Source of the DNA: Nocardioides dongkuii
GTDB taxonomy: Bacteria > Actinomycetota > Actinomycetes > Propionibacteriales > Nocardioidaceae
Length of the DNA stretch: 64,000 nucleotides
Direction of reading: 5' to 3'
Assembly (NCBI RefSeq): GCF_014127485.1
Contig: NZ_CP059903.1
Location: 3,532,001 to 3,596,000 of the forward strand
Below the pieces are notes generated by a model. The model saw only the letters and a list, made by a program, of their open reading frames with translations, ran no database searches and had not been told where the DNA came from. Positions 7,806-15,593 of the stretch are shown here, in pieces; position 1 is the stretch's first letter; every line of letters begins with the position of its first letter. The position numbers and the translations under genes are program-made.

Positions 7806-9142
7806 AACCCAACCTCCGGGGCCCGGCGCCCCTGGCGGGCCTGGTCGGCCTCGTCGCGTCCTCGCTCCTGCTCGCCGGCTGCGGGGCGGGCGACGACCGC
7901 GAGGACGACGACGGGGACGGCGGCGGCGCCGCCGACCCGGGCGTCACCGCCGAGTCCGTCACCGTCGGCGCGCACTTCCCGCTCACCGGGGTCGCGGCGC
8001 CGGGGTACAACGAGATCCCGACCGGCGCGAAGGCCTACTTCGACTTCGTCAACGCCGCCGGCGGGGTGCACGGCCGGCAGATCGAGTACGTCGTCAAGGA
8101 CGACGGCTACAACCCGACCAACACCAGCAAGGTCACCAACGAGCTGGTGCTCCAGGACGAGATCTTCGCGATGGTCGGCGGCCTCGGGACGCCGACGCAC
8201 AGCGCGGTCGTCGACTTCCTCAACGACGAGGGGGTGCCCGACTTCTTCGTCAGCTCCGGGTCCCTGCAGTGGGGCGACGCGGTCGAGGACCGGCCCTACA
8301 CCTTCGGCTGGCAGCCCGACTACGAGATCGAGGGCAAGGTGATCGGCCAGTACGTCGCCGAGAACATGCCGGACGCGAAGGTCGGGCTCTTCCTCCAGGA
8401 CGACGACTTCGGCGACGACGCGGAGAAGGGGGTGCGGCAGTTCGTCGACGACCAGGTCGTCGCCGCGGAGCGCTACACCTCCGGCAACACCGACGTCGGC
8501 CCGCAGATCGCGGCGCTGCAGGCGGCGGGCGCCGACCTGGTGCTCTCGTTCAACACCCCGTCGTACACCGCGCTCAGCCAGCTGGTCGCGCTCAAGCTCG
8601 GCTACACGCCGCAGTGGTACTACAGCAACGTCGGCTCCGACCCGGCCCTGGTCGGGTCGCTGCTCTCGGAGTTCTCCGAGGGCGCGGTGCCGGGCAGCGA
8701 GAGCTCGCTCGACGGGGTGCTGACCTCGGAGTACATCCCCGGCGTGGACGCCCCGGACGACCCGTGGGTCCAGCTGTGGCAGCAGGTCTGGGACGAGCAC
8801 GGCGAGAAGGGCGAGCTCACCAACTACCGGATCTACGGCATGTCGCACGCCTACGCGTTCGTCCAGGCGCTGCAGGAGGCCGGCGAGGACCTCACCCGCG
8901 ACGGTCTCGTCGAGGCGATGGAGGAGGTGGGCCAGGACCTCGACGGCCCGCAGCTCGCGCCGTACCGCTACAGCGGCGACAGCCACCTCGGCATCTCCGG
9001 CCTGCGGCTCGTGGAGCTCCAGGGCGGCGTCGGCGAGCCGCTCACCCCGGTGCTGACCACCGACATCGGCGACGTCGAGATCACCGAGGACGAGTCCGGC
9101 CAGGCCGACGACGCGCCCCCCGAGTCCGGCATCCCCGAGTAA
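7802..9142 (+). CDS. ABC transporter substrate-binding lipoprotein, LivK-like
   Basis: A 446-residue periplasmic-binding-type receptor. The signal peptide ends in a lipobox LLAGC (Cys at about residue 24), followed by an acidic linker (DDREDDDGDGGG), so it is a membrane-anchored lipoprotein. The receptor fold is visible in VTVGAHFPLTGVAAPGYNEI and NAAGGVHGRQIEYVVKDD, typical of Peripla_BP_6 proteins. It ends the operon. Family members bind amino acids, amides, urea or aromatic acids; which one applies here is unknown. The gene is followed by the palindromic repeat at 9156. Confidence 0.93.
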   Translation: MKPNLRGPAPLAGLVGLVASSLLLAGCGAGDDREDDDGDGGGAADPGVTAESVTVGAHFPLTGVAAPGYNEIPTGAKAYFDFVNAAGGVHGRQIEYVVKDDGYNPTNTSKVTNELVLQDEIFAMVGGLGTPTHSAVVDFLNDEGVPDFFVSSGSLQWGDAVEDRPYTFGWQPDYEIEGKVIGQYVAENMPDAKVGLFLQDDDFGDDAEKGVRQFVDDQVVAAERYTSGNTDVGPQIAALQAAGADLVLSFNTPSYTALSQLVALKLGYTPQWYYSNVGSDPALVGSLLSEFSEGAVPGSESSLDGVLTSEYIPGVDAPDDPWVQLWQQVWDEHGEKGELTNYRIYGMSHAYAFVQALQEAGEDLTRDGLVEAMEEVGQDLDGPQLAPYRYSGDSHLGISGLRLVELQGGVGEPLTPVLTTDIGDVEITEDESGQADDAPPESGIPE

Positions 9143-9155
9143 CCCCCACCCCTGA

Positions 9156-9208
9156 CGCCGAGTCGGCGTGAGTTGCCCGCTCTCCGCGCAACTCACGCCG
9201 ACTCGGCG
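9156..9208. repeat. palindromic intergenic repeat, locus 2
   Basis: One direct unit CGCCGAGTCGGCGTGAGTTG (9156-9175) and its exact inverted copy (9189-9208) form a 20-bp hairpin with a 13-nt loop. It lies between the converging binding-protein and methyltransferase genes. The 9 nt before the unit (CACCCCTGA) are identical to locus 1. The inverted unit is followed by GGTCA, where TCA is the complement of the methyltransferase stop, exactly as at the PucR gene. A bidirectional terminator role is plausible. Confidence 0.9.
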
Positions 9209-9210
9209 GG

Positions 9211-9810
9211 TCAGGCGCGGCGGGTCTCCAGGACGCGGAACCCCTTGGCGCTGGCGAGTCGGGTGGTCGGCCAGCCGCGGTCGCCGAGCCAGCGCTGGAG
9301 CGAGTCGGCGCCGAGGTTCTTGCCGACCACCATCACCGCCCGACCGCCGGGGGCCAGCCGCGGCAGCCAGGTCAGCAGCAGCTCGTGCAGCGCGTCCTTG
9401 CCGATCCGGATGGGCGGGTTCGACCAGATCTCGTCGTACGTCGCGCCGGGGTTGACGCCGTCGGGGGTGGTGGCGGTGTAGCGGTGCGCGACCCCGAGCG
9501 ACGCGGCGTTCTCGTTGGCCAGCAGCACCGCGCGCTCGTTGACGTCGACCGCGGTGACCGTGGCGCCCGGCACCGCCACGGCGACGGCGAGCCCGATCAC
9601 GCCGTACCCGCAGCCGAGGTCGAGCACGTGCCCGGGGGCGGGCGGCTCGGTCTCGCGGAACAGCACGGCGGTGCCGACGTCGAGCCGGCCCTGCGCGAAC
9701 ACCCCCGAGCCGCTGACCAGGGACAGCGAGCGCCCCCAGACCTCCGCGGTCACGGGCGCGCGCTTGAACGCCACCGACGGGTCGGCGCTGAAGTAGTGCT
9801 CGTCGCTCAT
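9211..9810 (-). CDS. class I SAM-dependent methyltransferase, RsmC-like
   Basis: A 199-residue methyltransferase that matches the C-terminal domain of RsmC-type enzymes. The SAM motif is VLDLGCGYGVIGL, the acidic residue after strand 2 is in AVDVNERAV, and the catalytic motif is SNPPI (RsmC/RsmD-type NPPY-like), which points to N-methylation of a base, probably guanine in rRNA. It is about half the length of E. coli RsmC and lacks the N-terminal pseudo-domain, as is common in actinobacteria. Its ATG overlaps the truA stop (ATGA), so it is translated with truA, in keeping with an RNA-modification role. Confidence 0.88.
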   Translation of the reverse strand: MSDEHYFSADPSVAFKRAPVTAEVWGRSLSLVSGSGVFAQGRLDVGTAVLFRETEPPAPGHVLDLGCGYGVIGLAVAVAVPGATVTAVDVNERAVLLANENAASLGVAHRYTATTPDGVNPGATYDEIWSNPPIRIGKDALHELLLTWLPRLAPGGRAVMVVGKNLGADSLQRWLGDRGWPTTRLASAKGFRVLETRRA

Positions 9811-10643
9811 GCGTCCTCCCGCACGCGCCGGGCGCGGGTCAGCAGGCTGCGGGCGGCGAGCTCGTCGTCGACCGGGTAGGCGACCTCCTCGAGCGTCAGC
9901 CCGAGGGCCGGCGCGACCGCGACGCCCGGGTCGCGCCGCTGGGCGTGCAGGACCTCGGCCGCCCACGAGACGGGGCGCCGGCCCTCCCCGACCGAGATCA
10001 GGCAGCCGACCAGCGCGCGGACCATGCTGTGGCAGAAGGCGTCGGCGCGCACCGTCCCGACCAGCACCCCGTCGTCGCGGCGCGCCCAGGTGAGGTCGAG
10101 CAGGGTGCGGATCGTGGTCGCGCCCTCGCGCTGCTTGCAGAACGACGCGAAGTCGTGGCGGCCGACCAACGGCACCGACGCCTCGTTCATCAGGTCGGCG
10201 TCGAGCGGGCGGGCGGCGGCGAGCACGTGCGAGCGCGCCAGCGGGTCCAGCTGCTCGGGGCGGTCGGCGATCCGGTAGGCGTAGCGCCGCCACAGCGCGG
10301 AGAACCGGGCGTCGAACCCGTCCGCGGCCTCCGCCGCGCGGCGTACCCGGACGTCGGGAGGGAGCAGACCGTTCAGCCGGCGGACCAGCGAGGTCAGCGG
10401 GTCGTCGGCGGACCGCCCGGTCACGGCCTCGAGGACCGCCCGCTCGACGTCGAGGTGCACCACCTGGCCGCGCGCGTGGACGCCGGTGTCGGTGCGGCCC
10501 GCGCACGTCACGGAGACCGACGGCACCCGGAGCACGGTCGCCAGCGCCGTGGTGAGCGTGCCCTGCACGGTCCGCAGGCCCGGCTGCCCGGCCCAGCCGT
10601 GGAAGTCGCTGCCGTCATAGGCGAGATCGATCCGGAGCCGCAC
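9807..10643 (-). CDS. truA: tRNA pseudouridine(38-40) synthase TruA
   Basis: A 278-residue TruA, converting uridines 38-40 of the tRNA anticodon arm to pseudouridine. The catalytic Asp is in CAGRTDTGVHARGQVVH; the start region LRIDLAYDGSDFHGWAGQ and FDARFSALWRRYAYRI are typical. The GTG at 10643 gives the usual N-terminus. A longer open frame runs on to 12314 but is antisense to the next gene. Only 27 bp separate this start from the divergent gene at 10671. In many actinobacteria truA directly follows rplQ; here it lies about 4.3 kb beyond rplQ on the same strand, with four genes between. Confidence 0.95.
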   Translation of the reverse strand: MRLRIDLAYDGSDFHGWAGQPGLRTVQGTLTTALATVLRVPSVSVTCAGRTDTGVHARGQVVHLDVERAVLEAVTGRSADDPLTSLVRRLNGLLPPDVRVRRAAEAADGFDARFSALWRRYAYRIADRPEQLDPLARSHVLAAARPLDADLMNEASVPLVGRHDFASFCKQREGATTIRTLLDLTWARRDDGVLVGTVRADAFCHSMVRALVGCLISVGEGRRPVSWAAEVLHAQRRDPGVAVAPALGLTLEEVAYPVDDELAARSLLTRARRVREDA

Positions 10644-10658
10644 CCGGCCATTGTTCCG

Positions 10659-10664
10659 TACGCT
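10659..10664 (+). promoter_or_regulatory. -10 element of a leaderless promoter
   Basis: TACGCT fits TANNNT and ends 6 nt before the GTG at 10671, so transcription would begin at or next to the start codon. Confidence 0.55.
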
Positions 10665-10670
10665 GGTCCC

Positions 10671-12341
10671 GTGGCCGCACCGCCCGCGATCGTCCTGGTC
10701 TCCGAGCACCACCTCGAGGACCTCCGCGGCGCGTTCCGCCGCTACCAGGACGAGTACGACGTCCGCACGGCGTCGTCGGCCGCCGAGGCCGAGGCGGTCG
10801 CCCGGGAGGTCGTCGGGGCGGGCGGCGCCGTCGCGCTCCTCGTCACCGAGTCGGTGCTCCCCGACGCCCACGTCCTGGCGGCGTTCGCCCGGTGGCGGGC
10901 GGTGGCGCCCAACGCGCGGCGGATGATCGCGGCCCACTGGCAGCGGTTCATCGCGGATGCCCCGGCGCTCCGCGTGGGCCTGGCCACCGGCAAGTACGAC
11001 GCCTACCTGCTGATGCCGCGCGGCACGCGGGACGAGGAGTTCCACCACGCCGTCACGGACCTGCTCTCCGACTGGGGCTCGACGGTCGCCGACCCGGAGG
11101 TCGTGTCCACGAAGATCGTCAGCCCGGTCCGCGACCGGCTCACCCTGGAGATCCGGGACTTCCTGGACCGGATGGGCATGCCGAACCGGGTCTACGAGCC
11201 CGACTCCGAGGGCGGGCGCTACGCCCTCTCCCAGCTGCCGCCGGGCCAGGCGCCGTCGTACCCACTGGTGCTGCCCCTGGGCCGGGCGCCGATCCTCGCC
11301 ACCTCGGTCAGCGACGTGGCGACGTCGGTCTTCGGCGCGCCCGGCGACCTGGACGTGGCGGGCACCGTCGACGTGTGCGTCGTCGGCGCCGGGCCCGCGG
11401 GCCTGGCCGCCGCCGTGTACGCCGCCTCCGAGGGTCTCTCCACGGTCGTGCTGGAGGCCGAGGCCGTCGGCGGCCAGGCCGGGACCAGCTCGATGATCCG
11501 CAACTACCTCGGCTTCCCGCGCGGCATCTCCGGCATGCGGCTGGCGCAGCGGGCACGCAACCAGGCGCTGCGGTTCGGCACCCACTTCGTCACCGGCTGG
11601 ACCGTCGAGGCGCTCGAGCCGGGACCGGTGGGCGGCCCGCACGTGGTCCGCACGGCCGGCGGCGACGTCAGCGCCCGTGCGGTCGTGATCGCCAGCGGGG
11701 TCGCCTACCGCAAGCTCCGGGTCGAGCCGCTGGAGCAGCTGGTCGGCAGCGGCGTCTTCTACGGCGCCGCGATGACCGCGGCCCGGGAGATGGAGGGCCG
11801 GGACGTCTTCGTGGTCGGCGGCGGCAACTCCGCCGGGCAGGCCGCGGTGCACCTGTCCCGCTTCGCCCGGTCGGTCACGATCCTGGTCCGCCGCCCCGAC
11901 CTCGCCGAGACCATGTCGCAGTACCTCGTCGGCGAGATCCGGTACAACCCCCGCATCTCGGTCCGGGTCTGCAGCCAGGTCGTGGACGGTGGGGGCGACG
12001 GGCACCTGGAGTGGGTGGGCCTGGAGGACACCCGCACCGGCGAGCGCACCCGCCACGACACGCACGGTCTCTTCCTGCTCCTCGGGGCCGAGCCGCACTG
12101 CGACTGGGTCCCGCCGCAGGTGGCCCTCGACGAGAACGGCTTCGTCCTCACCGGCCGCGACACCCCGCGCGCGCACTGGGCGGACGGCGTGCCCCCGGCC
12201 AGCCTGGCCACCACCGTCCCCGGTGTCTTCGCCGCCGGGGACGTCCGCGCCGGCTCGATGAAGCGGGTCGCCGCGGCGGCCGGCGAGGGGGCCAGCGTGG
12301 TCGCGCTCATCCACCGGTGGCTCGCCCCCGCGGAGTCCTGA
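10671..12341 (+). CDS. receiver-like domain fused to thioredoxin-reductase-like flavoprotein lacking the CxxC
   Basis: A 556-residue fusion. Residues about 6-130 look like a response-regulator receiver (AIVLVSEHHLEDL; VALLVTESVLPD), but the strand-3 phosphoacceptor Asp is absent (VTE). Residues about 140-175 (STKIVSPVRDRLTLEIRDF) resemble the thioredoxin-fold linker seen in known response regulator/TrxR fusions. Residues 230-556 are a thioredoxin-reductase-type FAD/NAD(P) module: GAGPAG at 239-244, GGQAGTSS, GGGNSAGQ at 383-390 and FAAGDVR near the end. Where TrxR has CATC, this protein has GVFYGAAMTAA (361-371), without cysteines. It therefore cannot perform TrxR dithiol chemistry and may instead be an NAD(P)H oxidoreductase or sensor. 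Start supported by the -10 element 6 nt upstream. Confidence 0.85.
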   Translation: MAAPPAIVLVSEHHLEDLRGAFRRYQDEYDVRTASSAAEAEAVAREVVGAGGAVALLVTESVLPDAHVLAAFARWRAVAPNARRMIAAHWQRFIADAPALRVGLATGKYDAYLLMPRGTRDEEFHHAVTDLLSDWGSTVADPEVVSTKIVSPVRDRLTLEIRDFLDRMGMPNRVYEPDSEGGRYALSQLPPGQAPSYPLVLPLGRAPILATSVSDVATSVFGAPGDLDVAGTVDVCVVGAGPAGLAAAVYAASEGLSTVVLEAEAVGGQAGTSSMIRNYLGFPRGISGMRLAQRARNQALRFGTHFVTGWTVEALEPGPVGGPHVVRTAGGDVSARAVVIASGVAYRKLRVEPLEQLVGSGVFYGAAMTAAREMEGRDVFVVGGGNSAGQAAVHLSRFARSVTILVRRPDLAETMSQYLVGEIRYNPRISVRVCSQVVDGGGDGHLEWVGLEDTRTGERTRHDTHGLFLLLGAEPHCDWVPPQVALDENGFVLTGRDTPRAHWADGVPPASLATTVPGVFAAGDVRAGSMKRVAAAAGEGASVVALIHRWLAPAES

Positions 12342-12348
12342 GGCGGGG

Positions 12349-13260
12349 CTACCCCAGCTCGTTGCGGTACGGCGGGTCGGCGCCGGGCCGACCGACCACG
12401 AGCGCCGCGGCGCGGGCCGCGTGCTGGAGCAGCGCCAGCCGCTCCACGTCCGGGATCGCGGCGAGGTCGTCGCGACGGTCGGCCCCGAGCAGCCCGCGCG
12501 TCCACAGCCCGTCGAGCAGCGCCGCCCCGAAGGTGTCGCCGGCGCCGATCGTGTCGACGACCTCCGTGGTCACGGCGGGGACGTCGACCACGCCGTCCCG
12601 GGCGACCCAGCTGCTGCCCTCGGCGCCGCGGGTCACGACGACCGCGGCGGGACCGAGGTCCAGCAGCCGGCGGGCCGCCGCCACCGGGTCCAGGCCCGGG
12701 TGCAGCGCGGCCAGGTCCTCGTCGCTCGCCTTGACCAGGTCGGCGAGCGCGACCACCGCCTCGACGGCCGCGCGCAGGTCCGGCCCGGTGCCGGTGATCG
12801 CCGGGCGGGCGTTGACGTCGTACGTCACCGTCGCGACCGGCCGCATCCGGGCCAGCAGCGCGCGCACCTGCGCGGCCCCCGGCTCGAGGACCGCCCCGAT
12901 CGAGCAGGCGTGCACGGCGAGCGGCGCCGGGTCGGACGGCACCTCCGCCAGCCGCCACTCCAGGTCGAACTCGTAGGACGCCGATCCGTCGACGGCCAGC
13001 GTCGCGCGCGCCGACGCGGTCCGCTCCACCACCTCGGGGTCGACGGCCAGGCGGACGCCGTCGCGGCCGATGTGGGCGGCGACCAGCCCGCCGTACCGGT
13101 CGTCGGCGATCGCCGTCGCGAACCGGACCGGCCGCCCCAGCCGGGCGAGCGCGACCGCGACGTTGGCGGCGCTGCCGCCGGCGTGCTCGACGACGCTGCC
13201 GTCGGCGCGCTGCACGACGTCGACCAGGGACTCCCCCACCACCAGCACGTCACCGTCCAC
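12349..13260 (-). CDS. PfkB-family carbohydrate kinase (fructokinase-like)
   Basis: A 303-residue PfkB/ribokinase-family sugar kinase. The first signature is HAGGSAANVAVALARLG and the second, with the catalytic Asp and anion hole, is VVDTIGAGDTFGAALL. The length and the GESLVDVV start resemble fructokinases, but the sugar cannot be assigned. A TAGGGT -10 element (13267-13272) ends 6 nt before the GTG, so the mRNA is probably leaderless. It converges with the preceding flavoprotein gene and is divergent, with only 33 bp between, from a GntR regulator that may control it. Confidence 0.9.
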   Translation of the reverse strand: MDGDVLVVGESLVDVVQRADGSVVEHAGGSAANVAVALARLGRPVRFATAIADDRYGGLVAAHIGRDGVRLAVDPEVVERTASARATLAVDGSASYEFDLEWRLAEVPSDPAPLAVHACSIGAVLEPGAAQVRALLARMRPVATVTYDVNARPAITGTGPDLRAAVEAVVALADLVKASDEDLAALHPGLDPVAAARRLLDLGPAAVVVTRGAEGSSWVARDGVVDVPAVTTEVVDTIGAGDTFGAALLDGLWTRGLLGADRRDDLAAIPDVERLALLQHAARAAALVVGRPGADPPYRNELG

Positions 13261-13266
13261 CCCTCC

Positions 13267-13287
13267 ACCCTAGGCAGGCCCTACGCT
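13267..13287. promoter_or_regulatory. compact divergent promoter pair (kinase / GntR)
   Basis: Within 33 bp, TAGGGT on the minus strand (13267-13272) and TACGCT on the plus strand (13282-13287) each end 6 nt before a start codon (GTG at 13260, ATG at 13294). Both transcripts would be leaderless and the promoters almost touch, so a regulator bound here could affect both genes. Confidence 0.6.
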
Positions 13288-13293
13288 CGCGCC

Positions 13294-13647
13294 ATGCAGG
13301 TGCACCCGCTCGACGACGCCGCGGCCAGCCCGCCGTACGAGCAGCTGCGCGCCCAGATCGCCGCGCGCGCCACCTCGGGCGACCTCCCCGCCGGCACCCG
13401 GCTGCCGACCGTCCGGGGCCTCGCGGCCGAGCTCGGGATCGCCGCCGGCACCGTCGCGCGCGCCTACCGCGAGCTCGAGGCCGACGGCGTCGTGGTCACC
13501 GAGGGCCGCCGCGGCACCTTCGTGGCCGCCTCGGCCGCCGCCTCGACCGGCGACGCGCTCGCCGCCGCCCGGACGTACGCCGTGGCCGCGCGCCGGCTCG
13601 GCCTCACCCGCGACGAGGCGACCCGCCTGCTCGAGGACGCCTGGTGA
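13294..13647 (+). CDS. GntR-family regulator, YtrA-like short form
   Basis: A 117-residue regulator with an N-terminal GntR winged helix (PPYEQLRAQIAARATSGDLPAG, then LPTVRGLAAELGIAAGTVARAYRELE) and only a short helical tail. That is the layout of the YtrA subfamily, which usually controls ABC exporters or acts locally. It is divergent from the PfkB kinase. The stop is followed 22 nt later by the small membrane protein gene. Confidence 0.9.
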   Translation: MQVHPLDDAAASPPYEQLRAQIAARATSGDLPAGTRLPTVRGLAAELGIAAGTVARAYRELEADGVVVTEGRRGTFVAASAAASTGDALAAARTYAVAARRLGLTRDEATRLLEDAW

Positions 13648-13669
13648 GCCGGCTGGCATGATGCGCGCC

Positions 13670-13876
13670 ATGCCCGACACCGCGGACCCCCGCCGGCTCA
13701 TCCCGATGCTGGCCCTGATGGCCTCCTCCGACGCCGTGGTCGGCCTCGTGCTCGCCGGCATCGGTCTCGCCCAGGACACCACCTGGCTGGTGGTGGCCGG
13801 CGTCGTCCTGATCGTGATGGCGGTCGCGGTGGGCAGCTGGACGATCGTGCTCCGCAACCGGCCGACCGGGCGCTGA
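13670..13876 (+). CDS. small membrane protein
   Basis: A 68-residue protein (72 if ATG 13658 is used) with two hydrophobic segments (LIPMLALMASSDAVVGLVLAG and TWLVVAGVVLIVMAVAVG) and a basic C-terminus (LRNRPTGR). I do not recognise a named family. Position 13670 is preferred because the residues from there (MPDTADPRR) resemble a typical cytoplasmic N-terminus. It sits between a GntR regulator and a reductase gene on the same strand; YtrA-type regulators are often followed by small membrane proteins. Confidence 0.65.
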   Translation: MPDTADPRRLIPMLALMASSDAVVGLVLAGIGLAQDTTWLVVAGVVLIVMAVAVGSWTIVLRNRPTGR

Positions 13877-13877
13877 G

Positions 13878-14846
13878 GTGCGGTACGTCGTCCTCGGGGC
13901 CGGTGCCGTCGGCGGGGTCGTCGGCGGCAACCTGCACCTGGCCGGGATCCCGGTCACGTTCGTCGCCCGCGGCGCCCACCTGGACCGGCTCCAGGAGGAC
14001 GGGCTGCTCCTCGACCGCGCCGACGGCCGGCACGTGGTCCGCGCACCCGCGGTGACCTCGCCTGCCGAGGTCGCGTGGACCGACGACACCGTGGTGCTGC
14101 TGGCGGTCAAGGGCCACCAGACGGCGGCGGCCCTCGACGACCTCGCCGCCCACGCCCCCGCGTGCACGGTCGTGGTCTCCCTGCAGAACGGCGTCGCCAA
14201 CGAGGCGGCCGTGCTGCGGCGCTTCGCCGCGGCGTACTCCGTCTGCGTGATGCTGCCCGCCACCCACCTCGAGCCCGGCGTCGTGGTCCAGAAGTGCTGG
14301 CCGGTGCCCGGCATCCTCGACATCGGCCGGGTGCCGCACGGCGCCGACCCCACCTGCGAGGCGATCGCCGCCGACCTCCGCGCCGCCGGCTTCGAGTCGG
14401 TCCCGCGGGCACTGGTGGCGGCCTGGAAGCACCGCAAGCTGCTGATGAACGTCGGCAACGCCGTCGACGCCGTCTGCGAGCCGGGCCCGGCCGCCGACGA
14501 GCTGGCCGCGCTCGCCACCGAGGAGGGCGAGCTGGTGCTGCGCACCGCCGGCGTACCGCTCGTCAGCGCCGAGGAGGACCGCGAGCGGCGCGGCGACGTG
14601 CTGCGCCGCCGCGACGACCTGCCGGTCCCCGTCGGCGGCTCGACCTGGCAGAGCCTGGCCCGCGGTGCGGTCGACACCGAGGTCGACTACCTGGCCGGCG
14701 AGGTCGTCCTCCTCGGCCGGCTGCACGGCGTACCCACCCCGGTCAACGAGCTGCTCCAGCGGGTCGTGCACGAGCACGCCCGCGCCGGCGCCGCCCCGCG
14801 CACCCTGGACGCCGCCGGCCTGCTGGAGACCCTGCACGCCGGCTGA
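13878..14846 (+). CDS. ketopantoate reductase family protein (PanE/ApbA-like)
   Basis: A 322-residue NADP-dependent reductase of the PanE/ApbA family. The Rossmann motif is VLGAGAVGGVVGG, and the C-terminal domain holds the expected catalytic Lys region (WKHRKLLMNVGNAVDAV). It starts with GTG one base after the upstream stop. PanE makes pantoate for coenzyme A, but many paralogues in actinobacteria act on other 2-oxo acids, and no other pantothenate genes are nearby, so panE is not assigned. Confidence 0.82.
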   Translation: MRYVVLGAGAVGGVVGGNLHLAGIPVTFVARGAHLDRLQEDGLLLDRADGRHVVRAPAVTSPAEVAWTDDTVVLLAVKGHQTAAALDDLAAHAPACTVVVSLQNGVANEAAVLRRFAAAYSVCVMLPATHLEPGVVVQKCWPVPGILDIGRVPHGADPTCEAIAADLRAAGFESVPRALVAAWKHRKLLMNVGNAVDAVCEPGPAADELAALATEEGELVLRTAGVPLVSAEEDRERRGDVLRRRDDLPVPVGGSTWQSLARGAVDTEVDYLAGEVVLLGRLHGVPTPVNELLQRVVHEHARAGAAPRTLDAAGLLETLHAG

Positions 14847-14862
14847 GCGCCCCCCGACAACG

Positions 14863-14900
14863 ACACCGGCCCGCCACCCTCGCGGGTGACGGGCCGGCGT
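14863..14900. terminator. bidirectional terminator between reductase and rplQ
   Basis: Two 17-nt arms (14863-14879 and 14884-14900) pair with only two mismatched (wobble-type) positions around a TCGC loop. The hairpin lies between the converging reductase and rplQ genes. There is no long U tract, as is usual in high-GC actinobacteria. Confidence 0.8.
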
Positions 14901-14916
14901 ACGGCGGTTCTGTGAC

Positions 14917-15513
14917 TCAGGCCTTCGGGTCGTCCTCGGTCGCCTCGGCCTCGGGGGCCGCGGTCTCCTCGGTGCCCTCGACCGGCTCCTCCTCGGCGAC
15001 GACGCTCTCCTCGAGCGACGCCTCCTCGGTGAGCTCGGTCGGCGGGTTCTCGACTGCGGTCCCCTCGGTGCTGTCCTCGGCGGCGGTCTCCTCGAGGGGA
15101 GCCTCCACCGGGGCGGCGGCCGGGGCGGCCTGGGTGGTCGAGCCCGACGGGGCGTAGGCCTCGGTGACCAGCTCGATCACGGCCATGGGGGCGTTGTCGC
15201 CCTTGCGGGGGCCGAGCTTGGTGATGCGGGTGTAGCCGCCGGGACGCTCCGCGAAGGTCGGGGCGATCTCGGTGAACAGCACGTGCACGACCGACTTGTC
15301 GCGGATGGTCTTGAGGACCTCGCGCCGGTTGTGCAGGTCGCCCTTCTTGGCCTTGGTGATCAGCTTCTCCGCGTGCGGGCGCAGCGCGCGCGCCCGGGAC
15401 TCGGTCGTGGTGATCCGGCCGTGCTCGAAGAGCTGGGTGGCCAGGTTCGCCAGGATCAGACGCTGGTGGGCCGGGCTCCCGCCGAGGCGGGGACCCTTGG
15501 TGGGCTTAGGCAT
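14917..15513 (-). CDS. rplQ: 50S ribosomal protein L17 with long acidic tail
   Basis: L17 of the large subunit. The first about 118 residues are the conserved domain ([25 protein letters not shown]). They are followed by about 75 residues rich in Glu, Ala and Thr ([23 protein letters not shown]), giving 198 residues against about 120-130 in E. coli. Such tails occur in several actinobacterial L17 proteins; this one is strongly acidic and probably disordered. It is the last gene of the alpha operon, just after rpoA, and is followed by a strong hairpin terminator. Confidence 0.97.
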   Translation of the reverse strand: MPKPTKGPRLGGSPAHQRLILANLATQLFEHGRITTTESRARALRPHAEKLITKAKKGDLHNRREVLKTIRDKSVVHVLFTEIAPTFAERPGGYTRITKLGPRKGDNAPMAVIELVTEAYAPSGSTTQAAPAAAPVEAPLEETAAEDSTEGTAVENPPTELTEEASLEESVVAEEEPVEGTEETAAPEAEATEDDPKA

Positions 15514-15593
15514 GGTTCTCTCGTTCCTCCCCGGCCGTACCAGGTACCGGGGTAGTAGGCCGGCGGCGGTCGCCGCCGGTCAGGGGGTGGGGC

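Noticed and set aside
7583..9196. 537-codon minus-strand open frame over the binding-protein gene
   Set aside because: It is antisense to a convincing lipoprotein gene, and its translation shows no recognisable domain.
10893..12976. 694-codon plus frame overlapping the flavoprotein gene
   Set aside because: It is an out-of-frame product, Arg/Gly/Pro-rich, without motifs; the correct frame has FAD and NAD(P) signatures.
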